Position numbers and translations under genes: made by a program. From contig CBDUYD010000029.1 of NCBI GenBank assembly GCA_965371355.1, forward strand, positions 1 to 22,543: DNA of 22,543 bases, in the 5' to 3' direction. The notes below the pieces were generated by a model that had not been told where the DNA came from, did not search any database, and saw only the letters and a program-made list of their open reading frames with translations. How positions within the stretch are numbered: the stretch's first letter is position 1; the number at the start of each line of letters is the position of its first letter. Of this stretch, positions 16,557 through 22,543 are shown one piece after another. Origin of the DNA: JASJHI01 sp965371355. Lineage in GTDB: Bacteria > Actinomycetota > Acidimicrobiia > Acidimicrobiales > Ilumatobacteraceae.

Positions 16557-16609
16557 CGAAAAATGTACGTATCGTCGCGCTGGGCGGGACGATACGTACA
16601 CAGAACGGG
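16557..16609 (-). repeat. intergenic repeat copy C, perfect palindrome acting as terminator
   Basis: Read on the minus strand it aligns without gaps to copies A and B: CCCGTTCTGTGTACG, ATCGTCCCGC, CAGCGCGA, ACGTACA, TTTTTCGG. It contains a perfect 13-bp stem (TGTACGTATCGTC, 16564-16576, with its complement at 16588-16600) and an 11-nt loop. It lies between convergent genes ending at 16555 and 16633, so it can end transcription from both sides. On the minus strand the stem is followed by TTTTT. Confidence 0.85.
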
Positions 16610-16632
16610 AGTATCGATCGACCCCGACGGTG

Positions 16633-17379
16633 TCAGAGGGTGAAGCGGAACAGCGCGGTGACCGGCTCGCCGGTCTGCGTGAACTCGAGCGCGGCGAGGT
16701 ACTCGCCGCGGCCGGGGAGGTCGAGACCGAAACGGAAGCGGTCGTCGTCGACGAGTTCGGCGTGGGCGTGGACGAACGCCATCTCGTCGGTGTGGAAGAC
16801 CGAGAGGAATGCCGGTCCGCCGTGATGAGACTCACCGGTCCACGGCTCGGACAACACGAAGTCGAGCCCCTGTCGTTCGATCGTCAGTGAACCGTCGGTC
16901 CAGACCTCGCCATCGGCGATCCGGGGCGGAGCCGCGGCGCTCGACGATCCGGGCAGGTCGACGGTCGCGCCGAGTTCGAGGATGTCGGGACCGCTGCTCG
17001 GCGCAGCCTGGAACACGACTCGGTACTCGCCGGGGAGCGCCACCTCGAACTCGGCGACACCATCGGAAGAGTCGGCCATGTCGACGTGGTAGTACGAGTC
17101 GAGGTCGGTCCCGACGACGAACACGTGGGCCGGCGCACCGTGGAGCCCGTCGAAGCTCGTGATCCGTTGCCCGGCCCGTTCGACCGAGACGCTGACGACC
17201 GAGCCCTCCTGTTCGACGACGAGAACGTCGGCACCGACCACGGCGTCGAGGGCGAACGTGGGAGCGCGTCCGTCGTGATGCCCGTCGTCGTCTTCCCAGA
17301 ACAGCCTCGCACCGAGACCGAACAGGGTGGCGGCGACGCCGACGACGACGAGAACGATGCCGACGACCCGGGTGGTCAC
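16633..17379 (-). CDS. membrane-anchored protein with a YtkA-like C-terminal domain
   Basis: A 248-residue protein. It has one N-terminal membrane segment (VVGIVLVVVGVAATLFGLGA, about residues 5-24), a His/Asp-rich turn (DDDGHHDG), and an extracytoplasmic part. The middle (SVSVERAGQRITSFDGLHG ... YHVDMADSSDGVAEFEVALPGEYRVVFQ) looks like a beta-sandwich. The C-terminal part (FLSVFHTDEMAFVHAHAEL ... LPGRGEYLAALEFTQTGEP) resembles YtkA-like domains of secreted proteins. His residues in FHTDEMAFVHAHAE could bind metal; this is not shown. The GTG start at 17379 overlaps the stop of the upstream hydrolase gene by 4 bp (GTGA), so translation is coupled. Function is unknown. Confidence 0.75.
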   Translation of the reverse strand: MTTRVVGIVLVVVGVAATLFGLGARLFWEDDDGHHDGRAPTFALDAVVGADVLVVEQEGSVVSVSVERAGQRITSFDGLHGAPAHVFVVGTDLDSYYHVDMADSSDGVAEFEVALPGEYRVVFQAAPSSGPDILELGATVDLPGSSSAAAPPRIADGEVWTDGSLTIERQGLDFVLSEPWTGESHHGGPAFLSVFHTDEMAFVHAHAELVDDDRFRFGLDLPGRGEYLAALEFTQTGEPVTALFRFTL

Positions 17380-18131
17380 CCCAGAAGCTTGTCTTTCAGG
17401 AAGTCGATCACCTTCTCGACGCTCGCGTCGTCGCGCTGCTCGGTGAGAACCGAATGATCGGACTTCTTCGCGCTCGGGAGTTCGATCGCGATGAACGAGT
17501 CGCCGAGCAAATCCTGCAGGCTGGCGAAGCGATCGCCGACGAGGCGGTCGTCGGCGAAGCGGAGGCCGAGCACCTGACATCCCTCGGCGGCCCGCTCCGC
17601 GACCGCTGCGGCATCGTCGGGCGAGAGGTTGAGGTCCGCGCCGCGCGTCTTGCCGATCGAGAAGGGGAGCGAGGGCTGCGACAGGACGGGCGCGAGCATC
17701 AGGTCGTCGACCATCATCCCGAGCGCGAACCCACCCGAGAAGCACATACCGACCGCGCCGACACCGGGGCCACCGACCTCGTCGTGCAGCGAGCGTGCAA
17801 GGGCGCGAAGCCAGGCGATGATCGGCGAGGTCTGGTTGAGGGCGAAGGTCGTGAACTCCTTGGCGATGCACACCTTCGTCATCGACTGGGCGATATAGCC
17901 ACCTGTCGGAGGCTTGCCGGGCGTCCCGACGATGGACGGCATGACGACGGTGAATCCGGCGTCGACAACCTCGTTGGCGAACCTCGCCACGAGCGGCGTG
18001 ATCCCAGGGATCTCGTGGATCACGATGACTCCCGGACCGGTCCCCCGCCGGTAGGTCGGATACGTCATGTCGGCGGCGGTGAACTCGCCGAGATCCCATC
18101 CTTCGAGCACATCCGTGTTCGTGTCGGTCAT
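17376..18131 (-). CDS. dienelactone hydrolase family protein
   Basis: An alpha/beta hydrolase of 251 residues. GVIVIHEIPGITPLVARFANEV is the family's N-terminal oxyanion-side motif. The nucleophile is Cys130 in GMCFSGGFAL, as in carboxymethylenebutenolidase-type enzymes that use a Cys-Asp-His triad. The likely His is His226 in KKSDHSVL, and a triad Asp is probable in the FADDRLVGDRF segment. Real substrates are often unknown in this family. The ATG start at 18131 has GAGGAGA just upstream and overlaps the phosphotransferase stop (ATGA). It is the middle gene of a three-gene overlapping unit. Confidence 0.87.
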   Translation of the reverse strand: MTDTNTDVLEGWDLGEFTAADMTYPTYRRGTGPGVIVIHEIPGITPLVARFANEVVDAGFTVVMPSIVGTPGKPPTGGYIAQSMTKVCIAKEFTTFALNQTSPIIAWLRALARSLHDEVGGPGVGAVGMCFSGGFALGMMVDDLMLAPVLSQPSLPFSIGKTRGADLNLSPDDAAAVAERAAEGCQVLGLRFADDRLVGDRFASLQDLLGDSFIAIELPSAKKSDHSVLTEQRDDASVEKVIDFLKDKLLG

Positions 18132-19168
18132 GTCATTCTCCTCATCGCTGCGAGCGCGGATTCGGCCAGTTGTTCGGTACCGGCCTTGAAGCCGATGAGC
18201 AGCGCTGGATCGATGTCCTGGTCGCCCATCGCCCCGTGGATGTAGCGGGCGTACACACCTTCGGAGATCACCGCCAGCCGGAAGGACCCGAACGCGACGT
18301 AGTAGTCGATGTCGGAGACGTCGCGACCCGTGCGCCGGGCGTACCGATCGACCATCTCGGCGTACGTCGGGAAGCCCTCGAGGCCGGTTGGATCGTTGAT
18401 GCGATCGCGTTCTTGGCCGGGATCGGTCCAGTACACGCCGAGGTAGCCGACATCGGCGAGCGGATCGCCGAGCGTGCACAGCTCCCAGTCGAGCACTGCC
18501 TGGATCTGCCCGTCGACCGGGTCGATCAGGCAGTTTCCGAATCGGTAGTCGCCGTGGGCGATCGAGACGCCGTGCTGCTCGGGAATCCGCCGGGCGAGCA
18601 GTTCGGCGACCTCGTCGATCGCGGGGAGCTCGCGGGTCTTGGACTTCTCCCACTGGGTGCTCCATCGCCGCACCTGGCGTTCGACGTAGCCGGTGCGCTT
18701 GGCGAGATCGCCGAGACCGATGGTGTCGACGTCGACCGCGTGGAGGTCGGCGAGCACGTCGATCAGGTGCTCGGACGCCATCCGGCGAACGTCGGGCCTC
18801 AGCTCGGCGGCCTTCTCCGGGCCGTCGAGCACGACGCCGTCGACGAATCCCATCACGTAGAAGGGTGCGCCGTTGACCTGTTCGTCGGTGCACAGTCCGA
18901 GCGCGGGCGGCACCGGCACATCGGTGAGCCCGACCGCGGAGATGATCTTGTGCTCGCGCGCCATGTCGTGGGCGGTGGCGAGCACCGGGCCTGTCGGTGG
19001 GCGGCGGAGGACGTACCTGCGTCGGTCACGGTCGGTGACCATGTAGGTCAGGTTCGATCGGCCGCCGACGATCGGTTCGAAGTCGAACGGGGGCTCAGCT
19101 CCCTCGATGCGATCCGCGAGCCACAAACTGACGCGGGCCTGATCGATGCCGATGATCGCCTTCTCCAC
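18128..19168 (-). CDS. APH-fold phosphotransferase family protein (FadE36/ACAD10-type)
   Basis: A 346-residue aminoglycoside-phosphotransferase-fold kinase. GGRSNLTYMVTD with YVLRRPP forms the N-lobe, IAHGDYRFGNCLID carries catalytic Asp207 (HGDYRxGN), and VLDWELCTLGDPLADVGYL carries metal-binding Asp227. The wording matches the actinobacterial group that includes the protein named FadE36 in Mycobacterium and the kinase domain of ACAD10/11, which phosphorylates hydroxyacyl-CoA; that substrate is inferred from the family. The GTG start at 19168 lacks a Shine-Dalgarno sequence and has TACCCT 8 nt upstream. The gene begins 30 bp after the NlpC/P60 gene and heads a unit with the hydrolase and the YtkA-like gene. 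Confidence 0.87.
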   Translation of the reverse strand: MEKAIIGIDQARVSLWLADRIEGAEPPFDFEPIVGGRSNLTYMVTDRDRRRYVLRRPPTGPVLATAHDMAREHKIISAVGLTDVPVPPALGLCTDEQVNGAPFYVMGFVDGVVLDGPEKAAELRPDVRRMASEHLIDVLADLHAVDVDTIGLGDLAKRTGYVERQVRRWSTQWEKSKTRELPAIDEVAELLARRIPEQHGVSIAHGDYRFGNCLIDPVDGQIQAVLDWELCTLGDPLADVGYLGVYWTDPGQERDRINDPTGLEGFPTYAEMVDRYARRTGRDVSDIDYYVAFGSFRLAVISEGVYARYIHGAMGDQDIDPALLIGFKAGTEQLAESALAAMRRMT

Positions 19169-19176
19169 GGGTGGCG

Positions 19177-19182
19177 AGGGTA
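19177..19182 (-). promoter_or_regulatory. -10 box TACCCT for a near-leaderless transcript
   Basis: On the minus strand TACCCT is followed by 8 nt and then the GTG start at 19168, with no ribosome binding site. This would give the phosphotransferase unit its own promoter within a 30-bp gap. No clear -35 was found. Confidence 0.35.
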
Positions 19183-19198
19183 GCGCTCGCGGTGATCG

Positions 19199-20458
19199 TC
19201 AGCCGGGACGGCCGACGCCGACGACCTTGCCCCAGTTGACCGTGCCGATCTTGACGTGGCTGCCCGTGTTCGGGGCGTGGACCTGTTGGCCACCCCCGAG
19301 ATAGACGCTGACATGGCTGATCGGGCTGTAGAAGAAGATCAGGTCTCCCGGCTGGGCCGAACCCTTTGCGACGTGCGGCAGCGCTGCGTACTGCGCCCGC
19401 GACTGATGGGGCAGGTACACGCCGGCCTGCGCCCATGCGTACTTGGTGAGGCCCGAGCAGTCGAACGAGACGCCCGGGTTCGACGTTGCATAGCGGTAGG
19501 GCACGCCCTGTTGGGACATCGCCGCGTTGACCGCCCGGCCCGACAGCGACGACACCGCCGGAGCTGATCCTCCCGAGGAGCCGCCCGACGATCCGCCGGA
19601 GGAGCCACCCGACGATCCGCCCGATGCGGCGGAGGAGGAACCCCCACCGTTCGAGCTGCCACCGGAGTTCGACCCCGAGTTCGATCCGTTGTCGATCCAG
19701 CCGCCACCCGAGTTGCCGGATCCACCGCCCGAGTTGCCGGATCCACCGCCGCCGTCAGATCCACCGCCGCCGCCACCGTTGTTGGCGGTCGCCGCGGCGA
19801 GTTCGGCCTGCACGCGGGCGGCGGATTCGGCCGCTCGACGGGCTTCCTCCTCGGCGATCAGGGCACCGAGCTTGGTCTCGGCCTCGGCGCGCGCTGCGGT
19901 GTACTCACCGGTCAGGCGCTCGGTCTCGGCCTGCGACGCGAGTAACTGCTCGGCAAGTTGTTCGGCCTGCTGGCGCTTGTCGGCCAGAGCGTTGCGTTCT
20001 TCTTCGAGATCGGCGACGAAGGCGTCGAGCTCGTCGGTCGTGGCATCACCGGCACTGAGTGCGACGCGGGCGAGCTGGTCGCGTTGGAGGGAGTCGTTGA
20101 GGTTGCTCGAGTCCTCGAACAGTGGTCCGAGGCCGTTCCCGCCGCCACCGACGAACGAGCGCAGCGCCATCTCGCTGAGGTCGGCGCGAAGCGTGACGAG
20201 TTCGGCTTCCTTCTCGGCGACACGAGCCTCGGCGACGACGATCTCCTCGTCGAGCTCGGCCTTGCTGTCGACCGCTTGGACGTAGTTCGCGCCGAGTTCG
20301 GTGGCCTGCTCCTCGAGGCGTTCGAGCTCGTCGACGATGTCCTCGACACGGCGGCGCTGGTCTTCGACCGGGCTCGCCGAGGCGACGGTCGGCGCCATCG
20401 CTGGTACCACCAGCGCGACGATCATGGCGATTGGGATCATCCGAATCAGGCGTCTCAT
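19199..20458 (-). CDS. secreted NlpC/P60 cell-wall endopeptidase with coiled-coil domain (RipA-like)
   Basis: A 419-residue secreted protein. Residues 1-28 are a signal peptide (MIPIAMIVALVVPAMAPTVASA). About 30-215 is a long charged coiled coil (VEDIVDELERLEEQATELG ... QAEQLAEQLLASQAETERL). About 218-300 is a Gly/Ser/Asn linker with tandem units GGGSGNS and GGSS. The C-terminal NlpC/P60 domain has Cys334 (FDCSGLTKYAW), His382 (SHVSVYLGGG) and His394 (QVHAPN) as the catalytic set. Such enzymes cut peptide stems of peptidoglycan and are often held inactive by the coiled coil. The ATG at 20458 has no good ribosome site; TAGGAT lies 12 nt upstream and a CRP-like palindrome lies farther upstream. 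Confidence 0.92.
   Translation of the reverse strand: MRRLIRMIPIAMIVALVVPAMAPTVASASPVEDQRRRVEDIVDELERLEEQATELGANYVQAVDSKAELDEEIVVAEARVAEKEAELVTLRADLSEMALRSFVGGGGNGLGPLFEDSSNLNDSLQRDQLARVALSAGDATTDELDAFVADLEEERNALADKRQQAEQLAEQLLASQAETERLTGEYTAARAEAETKLGALIAEEEARRAAESAARVQAELAAATANNGGGGGGSDGGGGSGNSGGGSGNSGGGWIDNGSNSGSNSGGSSNGGGSSSAASGGSSGGSSGGSSGGSSGGSAPAVSSLSGRAVNAAMSQQGVPYRYATSNPGVSFDCSGLTKYAWAQAGVYLPHQSRAQYAALPHVAKGSAQPGDLIFFYSPISHVSVYLGGGQQVHAPNTGSHVKIGTVNWGKVVGVGRPG
19574..19750. repeat. short tandem repeats encoding the Gly/Ser linker
   Basis: Within the NlpC/P60 gene, 21-bp units (CCCGAGTTGCCGGATCCACCG, near 19707 and 19728) encode GGSGNSG. Roughly 24-bp units between 19574 and 19626 encode repeated GGSS. 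Such tracts can change length by slippage. Confidence 0.7.
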
Positions 20459-20470
20459 ACTCAGCGGCCG

Positions 20471-20476
20471 ATCCTA
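20471..20476 (-). promoter_or_regulatory. -10 box TAGGAT for the NlpC/P60 gene
   Basis: TAGGAT on the minus strand ends 12 nt before ATG 20458, which predicts a transcription start near 20464 and a leader of about 5 nt. Confidence 0.4.
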
Positions 20477-20513
20477 CCGAATATGACGATCACGTTGCGA
20501 AACTCTGACGAAA

Positions 20514-20537
20514 GCGCGTGTGACGAGTGTCACGCGC
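20514..20537. promoter_or_regulatory. CRP-like palindrome (TGTGA-N6-TCACG) and possible guaA terminator hairpin
   Basis: TGTGACGAGTGTCACG at 20519-20534 matches the CRP/GlxR-type consensus TGTGA-N6-TCACA at all but the last base. Its centre lies about 62 bp upstream of the predicted start of NlpC/P60 transcription, close to the usual class I activator position. The same place has an outer 7-bp dyad (GCGCGTG 20514-20520 with CACGCGC 20531-20537), so it could instead be the terminator of guaA, which ends at 20567. Both roles are inferred. Confidence 0.45.
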
Positions 20538-20566
20538 ACCTGTTCGACGCCACCCGTTCCACGCAC

Positions 20567-22159
20567 CTATTCCCATTCGATGGTGCCGGGCGGCTTCGAG
20601 GTGATGTCGTAGACGACACGGTTGACGCCCTCGACCTCGTTGATGATGCGCTGCGACATCGTCTCGAGGGTTTCGTGCGGGATCCTGGCCCAATCGGCGG
20701 TCATCGCGTCGTCGCTGGTCACGGCACGGATCACGACCGGATGACCGTACGTGCGCTCGTCGCCCATCACCCCGACCGAGCGCACGTCGGCGAGAAGCGC
20801 CGCGTACGACTGCCAGATCTGCCGCTCCAGGCCCGCGGCGGCCAGTTCTTCGCGGACGATGGCGTCGGCGCGCTGGAGGAGGGCTACACGTTCGGGCGTC
20901 ACCTCGCCGATGATCCGCACCCCGAGGCCGGGCCCGGGGAACGGCTGGCGCCACACCACCTCGTCGGGCAGGCCGAGTTCGAGACCGAGCGCCCTGACCT
21001 CGTCCTTGAACAGGTCGCGCAGCGGCTCGATCAACTCGAGGTCCATGTCGTCGGGCAGGCCACCGACGTTGTGGTGGCTCTTGATCACCGACGCCGATCC
21101 GTCGCTCCCACCGCTCTCGATCAGGTCGGGGTACAACGTGCCCTGAACGAGGAACTTCGCGTCGGTCAGCCCGCCCGTGTTCTCCTCGAACACCCGGATG
21201 AACTGCTCGCCGATCGCCCTCCGTTTGGCCTCGGGCTCGGTGACGCCCTCGAGCGCGCCGAAGAACCGCTCGGATGCGTCGGCGTGGATCAGCTCGATCC
21301 CGAGATTGCGCCGGAACGTCTCGACGACCTGTTCGCTCTCGCCCAGGCGCATCAGGCCCGTGTCGACGTAGACGCACGTGAGCTGTGCTCCGATCGCCCG
21401 GTGCACGAGCGCCGCCGCGACCGACGAGTCGACACCGCCGGACAGTCCGCAGATCACACGCGCCGAACCGACCCTGGCACGGATCTCCGCGACCTGCTCG
21501 TCGATCACCGAAGCCATCTCCCAATCCGATTCGATCGCGGCCCGCTCGTGCAGGAATCGAGCTAGGACGGCCATCCCGTGCGGCGAATGGGCCACCTCGG
21601 GATGGAACTGGACACCGTAGATGCGCCGAGCGTCGTTCTCGAGAACCGCTACCGGTGCACCCGGCGATCGAGCGGTGACCTCGAATCCCTCCGGAGCGTC
21701 GGTGATGCCGTCGAAGTGACTCATCCACACGTCGTGCAGCGGCGGCGCGTCGTCGGGCAGCAGGAGCGATTCGCCGATCCGGCTGAGTTCCGCCCTGCCG
21801 TACTCGCCCTTCATCCCTCGCCCGACGACGCCGCCGAGCTGCTGGGCGATCAGCTGTGCGCCGTAGCAGATCCCGAGCACCGGAACGCCGAGCTCGTAGA
21901 TCGCCGGATCGAGCGAGGGTGCGCCCTCGACGTGAACGCTCTTCGGTCCGCCCGAGAGCACGATCGCCGCCGGGCTCATCGCCTCGACCTCGGCCGCGGA
22001 AATCGTGTTCGGGACGATCTCGGAGAAAACGTGCAGCTCGCGGACCCGTCGTGCGATGAGCTGTGCGTACTGGGCGCCGAAATCGACGACGAGTACTCGC
22101 GCATGGTCGGTCGGGTTGGTCGAGCCGGTGGGAGACGGTGACGGCTGCGCTTGACTCAA
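20567..22159 (-). CDS. guaA: GMP synthase (glutamine-hydrolysing)
   Basis: GuaA of 530 residues converts XMP, glutamine and ATP to GMP. The N-terminal amidotransferase domain has Cys98 in GICYGAQL with His186 and Glu188 in FHPEVAHS. The ATP pyrophosphatase loop is LSGGVDSSVAA (Ser240-Ser245). The C-terminal dimerisation domain has QPFPGPGLGVRIIGEV and ends in PPGTIEWE, the conserved GuaA terminus. No ATG or GTG lies near the expected N-terminus; TTG at 22159 is the best start, giving a short Ser/Pro/Thr-rich leader before ARVLVVDFGAQYAQL. TACGAT sits 8 nt upstream with no ribosome site, so the mRNA may be nearly leaderless. The start lies 4 bp from the start of a divergent gene. Confidence 0.93.
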   Translation of the reverse strand: MSQAQPSPSPTGSTNPTDHARVLVVDFGAQYAQLIARRVRELHVFSEIVPNTISAAEVEAMSPAAIVLSGGPKSVHVEGAPSLDPAIYELGVPVLGICYGAQLIAQQLGGVVGRGMKGEYGRAELSRIGESLLLPDDAPPLHDVWMSHFDGITDAPEGFEVTARSPGAPVAVLENDARRIYGVQFHPEVAHSPHGMAVLARFLHERAAIESDWEMASVIDEQVAEIRARVGSARVICGLSGGVDSSVAAALVHRAIGAQLTCVYVDTGLMRLGESEQVVETFRRNLGIELIHADASERFFGALEGVTEPEAKRRAIGEQFIRVFEENTGGLTDAKFLVQGTLYPDLIESGGSDGSASVIKSHHNVGGLPDDMDLELIEPLRDLFKDEVRALGLELGLPDEVVWRQPFPGPGLGVRIIGEVTPERVALLQRADAIVREELAAAGLERQIWQSYAALLADVRSVGVMGDERTYGHPVVIRAVTSDDAMTADWARIPHETLETMSQRIINEVEGVNRVVYDITSKPPGTIEWE

Positions 22160-22163
22160 GACG

Positions 22164-22543
22164 GTGAATCGTACGGCAGCGCGTCGGATCCTCCCGATTC
22201 TCGCTGCGCTGCTCATCGCCACGCTCGCGCTCGTCGATCCGTCCGGGGTCGGGGCCACCGGGCCCGGCCCAGCCGGAATCGGCGTGACCGACCCGACCGA
22301 CCAAACCGACCCGACCGACCCGCCGCCGACAACCGACGACTTCTTCCCCGAGGATCGCGACGTCACCGACTGCATCGGCGTGCTCGAGCGGCCGGGGTGC
22401 GGGAACAAGAACAGGGGTGGATGGCGGCAGCTGCTCGTGTTCGGCCTCATCGCCGCCGGCCTGACCGTCGTGTTCACGAAGATCACCATCGAGGTGCGCC
22501 GCGGTCGCGCCGGCACCGCCCCGGACGCGGACGACGATCCGGG
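22164..22543 (+). CDS. membrane protein with signal peptide and Pro/Thr/Asp-rich ectodomain (partial)
   Basis: An open frame from GTG 22164 to the window end (126 codons visible). It starts with a basic segment and hydrophobic helix (NRTAARRILPILAALLIATL), typical of a signal peptide. A PTDPTD-type repeat and DDFFPEDRDVTDCIGVLERP follow, with two cysteines (DCIG, GCGN). A second hydrophobic helix comes next (QLLVFGLIAAGLTVVFTKI) and then a basic cytoplasmic side (EVRRGR). I do not recognise the family. It is divergent from guaA with start codons 4 bp apart, so their promoters must lie in each other's coding sequence. No clear ribosome binding site is seen, so the start is uncertain. Confidence 0.6.
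   Translation, partial: MNRTAARRILPILAALLIATLALVDPSGVGATGPGPAGIGVTDPTDQTDPTDPPPTTDDFFPEDRDVTDCIGVLERPGCGNKNRGGWRQLLVFGLIAAGLTVVFTKITIEVRRGRAGTAPDADDDP
22168..22173 (-). promoter_or_regulatory. -10 box TACGAT for guaA
   Basis: On the minus strand TACGAT is followed by 8 nt and the TTG start of guaA. It lies inside the first codons of the divergent membrane protein gene. Confidence 0.35.

Noticed and set aside
18170..19183. 337-residue plus-strand open frame opposite the phosphotransferase
   Set aside because: The minus strand encodes an intact HGDYRxGN kinase; the plus frame is its shadow.

Overview
The window is about 22.5 kb of GC-rich, densely coding chromosomal DNA, most likely from a free-living actinobacterium. 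The strongest lineage clues are an Old Yellow Enzyme that looks like the mycofactocin-associated FadH/OYE type 1 subfamily, a FadD19/FadD17-like acyl-CoA synthetase, a RipA-like NlpC/P60 cell-wall hydrolase and a HelD-type helicase. A member of Acidimicrobiia (Ilumatobacter-like) fits best, but that rank is inferred from gene style and not demonstrated. No rRNA, tRNA, CRISPR array, insertion sequence or phage gene was seen, so this looks like core or near-core chromosome.

Layout, left to right. Positions 1-39 may be the tail of a plus-strand gene. Positions 50-185 hold two tandem copies of a 65-bp intergenic repeat. A HelD/UvrD-like helicase (188-2125, minus) is divergent from plsY (2201-2797), which is followed 6 bp later by the OYE gene (2804-4696). 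A perfect 12-bp-stem hairpin (4703-4730) ends that unit and also lies just past a possible 13-codon peptide gene on the minus strand. An SDR dehydrogenase follows (4947-5717). Next comes an ECF sigma factor (5784-6308), translationally coupled by an ATGA overlap to a two-domain VOC protein (6305-7273). After a hairpin and an ECF-type promoter lies a giant alpha-2-macroglobulin lipoprotein (7405-13557) whose thioester motif is lost. A second tandem repeat pair leads into nagA (13714-14850) and an acyl-CoA synthetase (14885-16555).

From about 16.6 kb to 22.2 kb the genes are on the minus strand. Read in their own direction they are guaA (start 22159), an NlpC/P60 hydrolase (20458), an APH-fold phosphotransferase (19168), a dienelactone-hydrolase-like protein (18131) and a membrane-anchored YtkA-like protein (17379). 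The last three overlap each other by 4 bp. A fifth copy of the dispersed repeat, a perfect palindrome, sits between this unit and the convergent acyl-CoA synthetase gene. A partial plus-strand membrane protein gene (22164 to the window end) starts 4 bp from the guaA start codon.

The most interesting unit is the sigma factor / VOC / alpha-2-macroglobulin cluster. The sigma factor has no anti-sigma gene beside it; the coupled partner is a VOC protein with an extra N-terminal tail. The sigma leader could fold to hide its ribosome binding site. The macroglobulin gene has a GGAACC-N16-CGTC promoter. Together these suggest an envelope-stress circuit with a VOC protein where an anti-sigma factor would normally be. 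The second notable feature is the dispersed intergenic repeat family (five copies in three places). Several genes also lack a Shine-Dalgarno sequence and carry a TANNNT box 8-12 nt from the start codon, which suggests leaderless or near-leaderless mRNAs.
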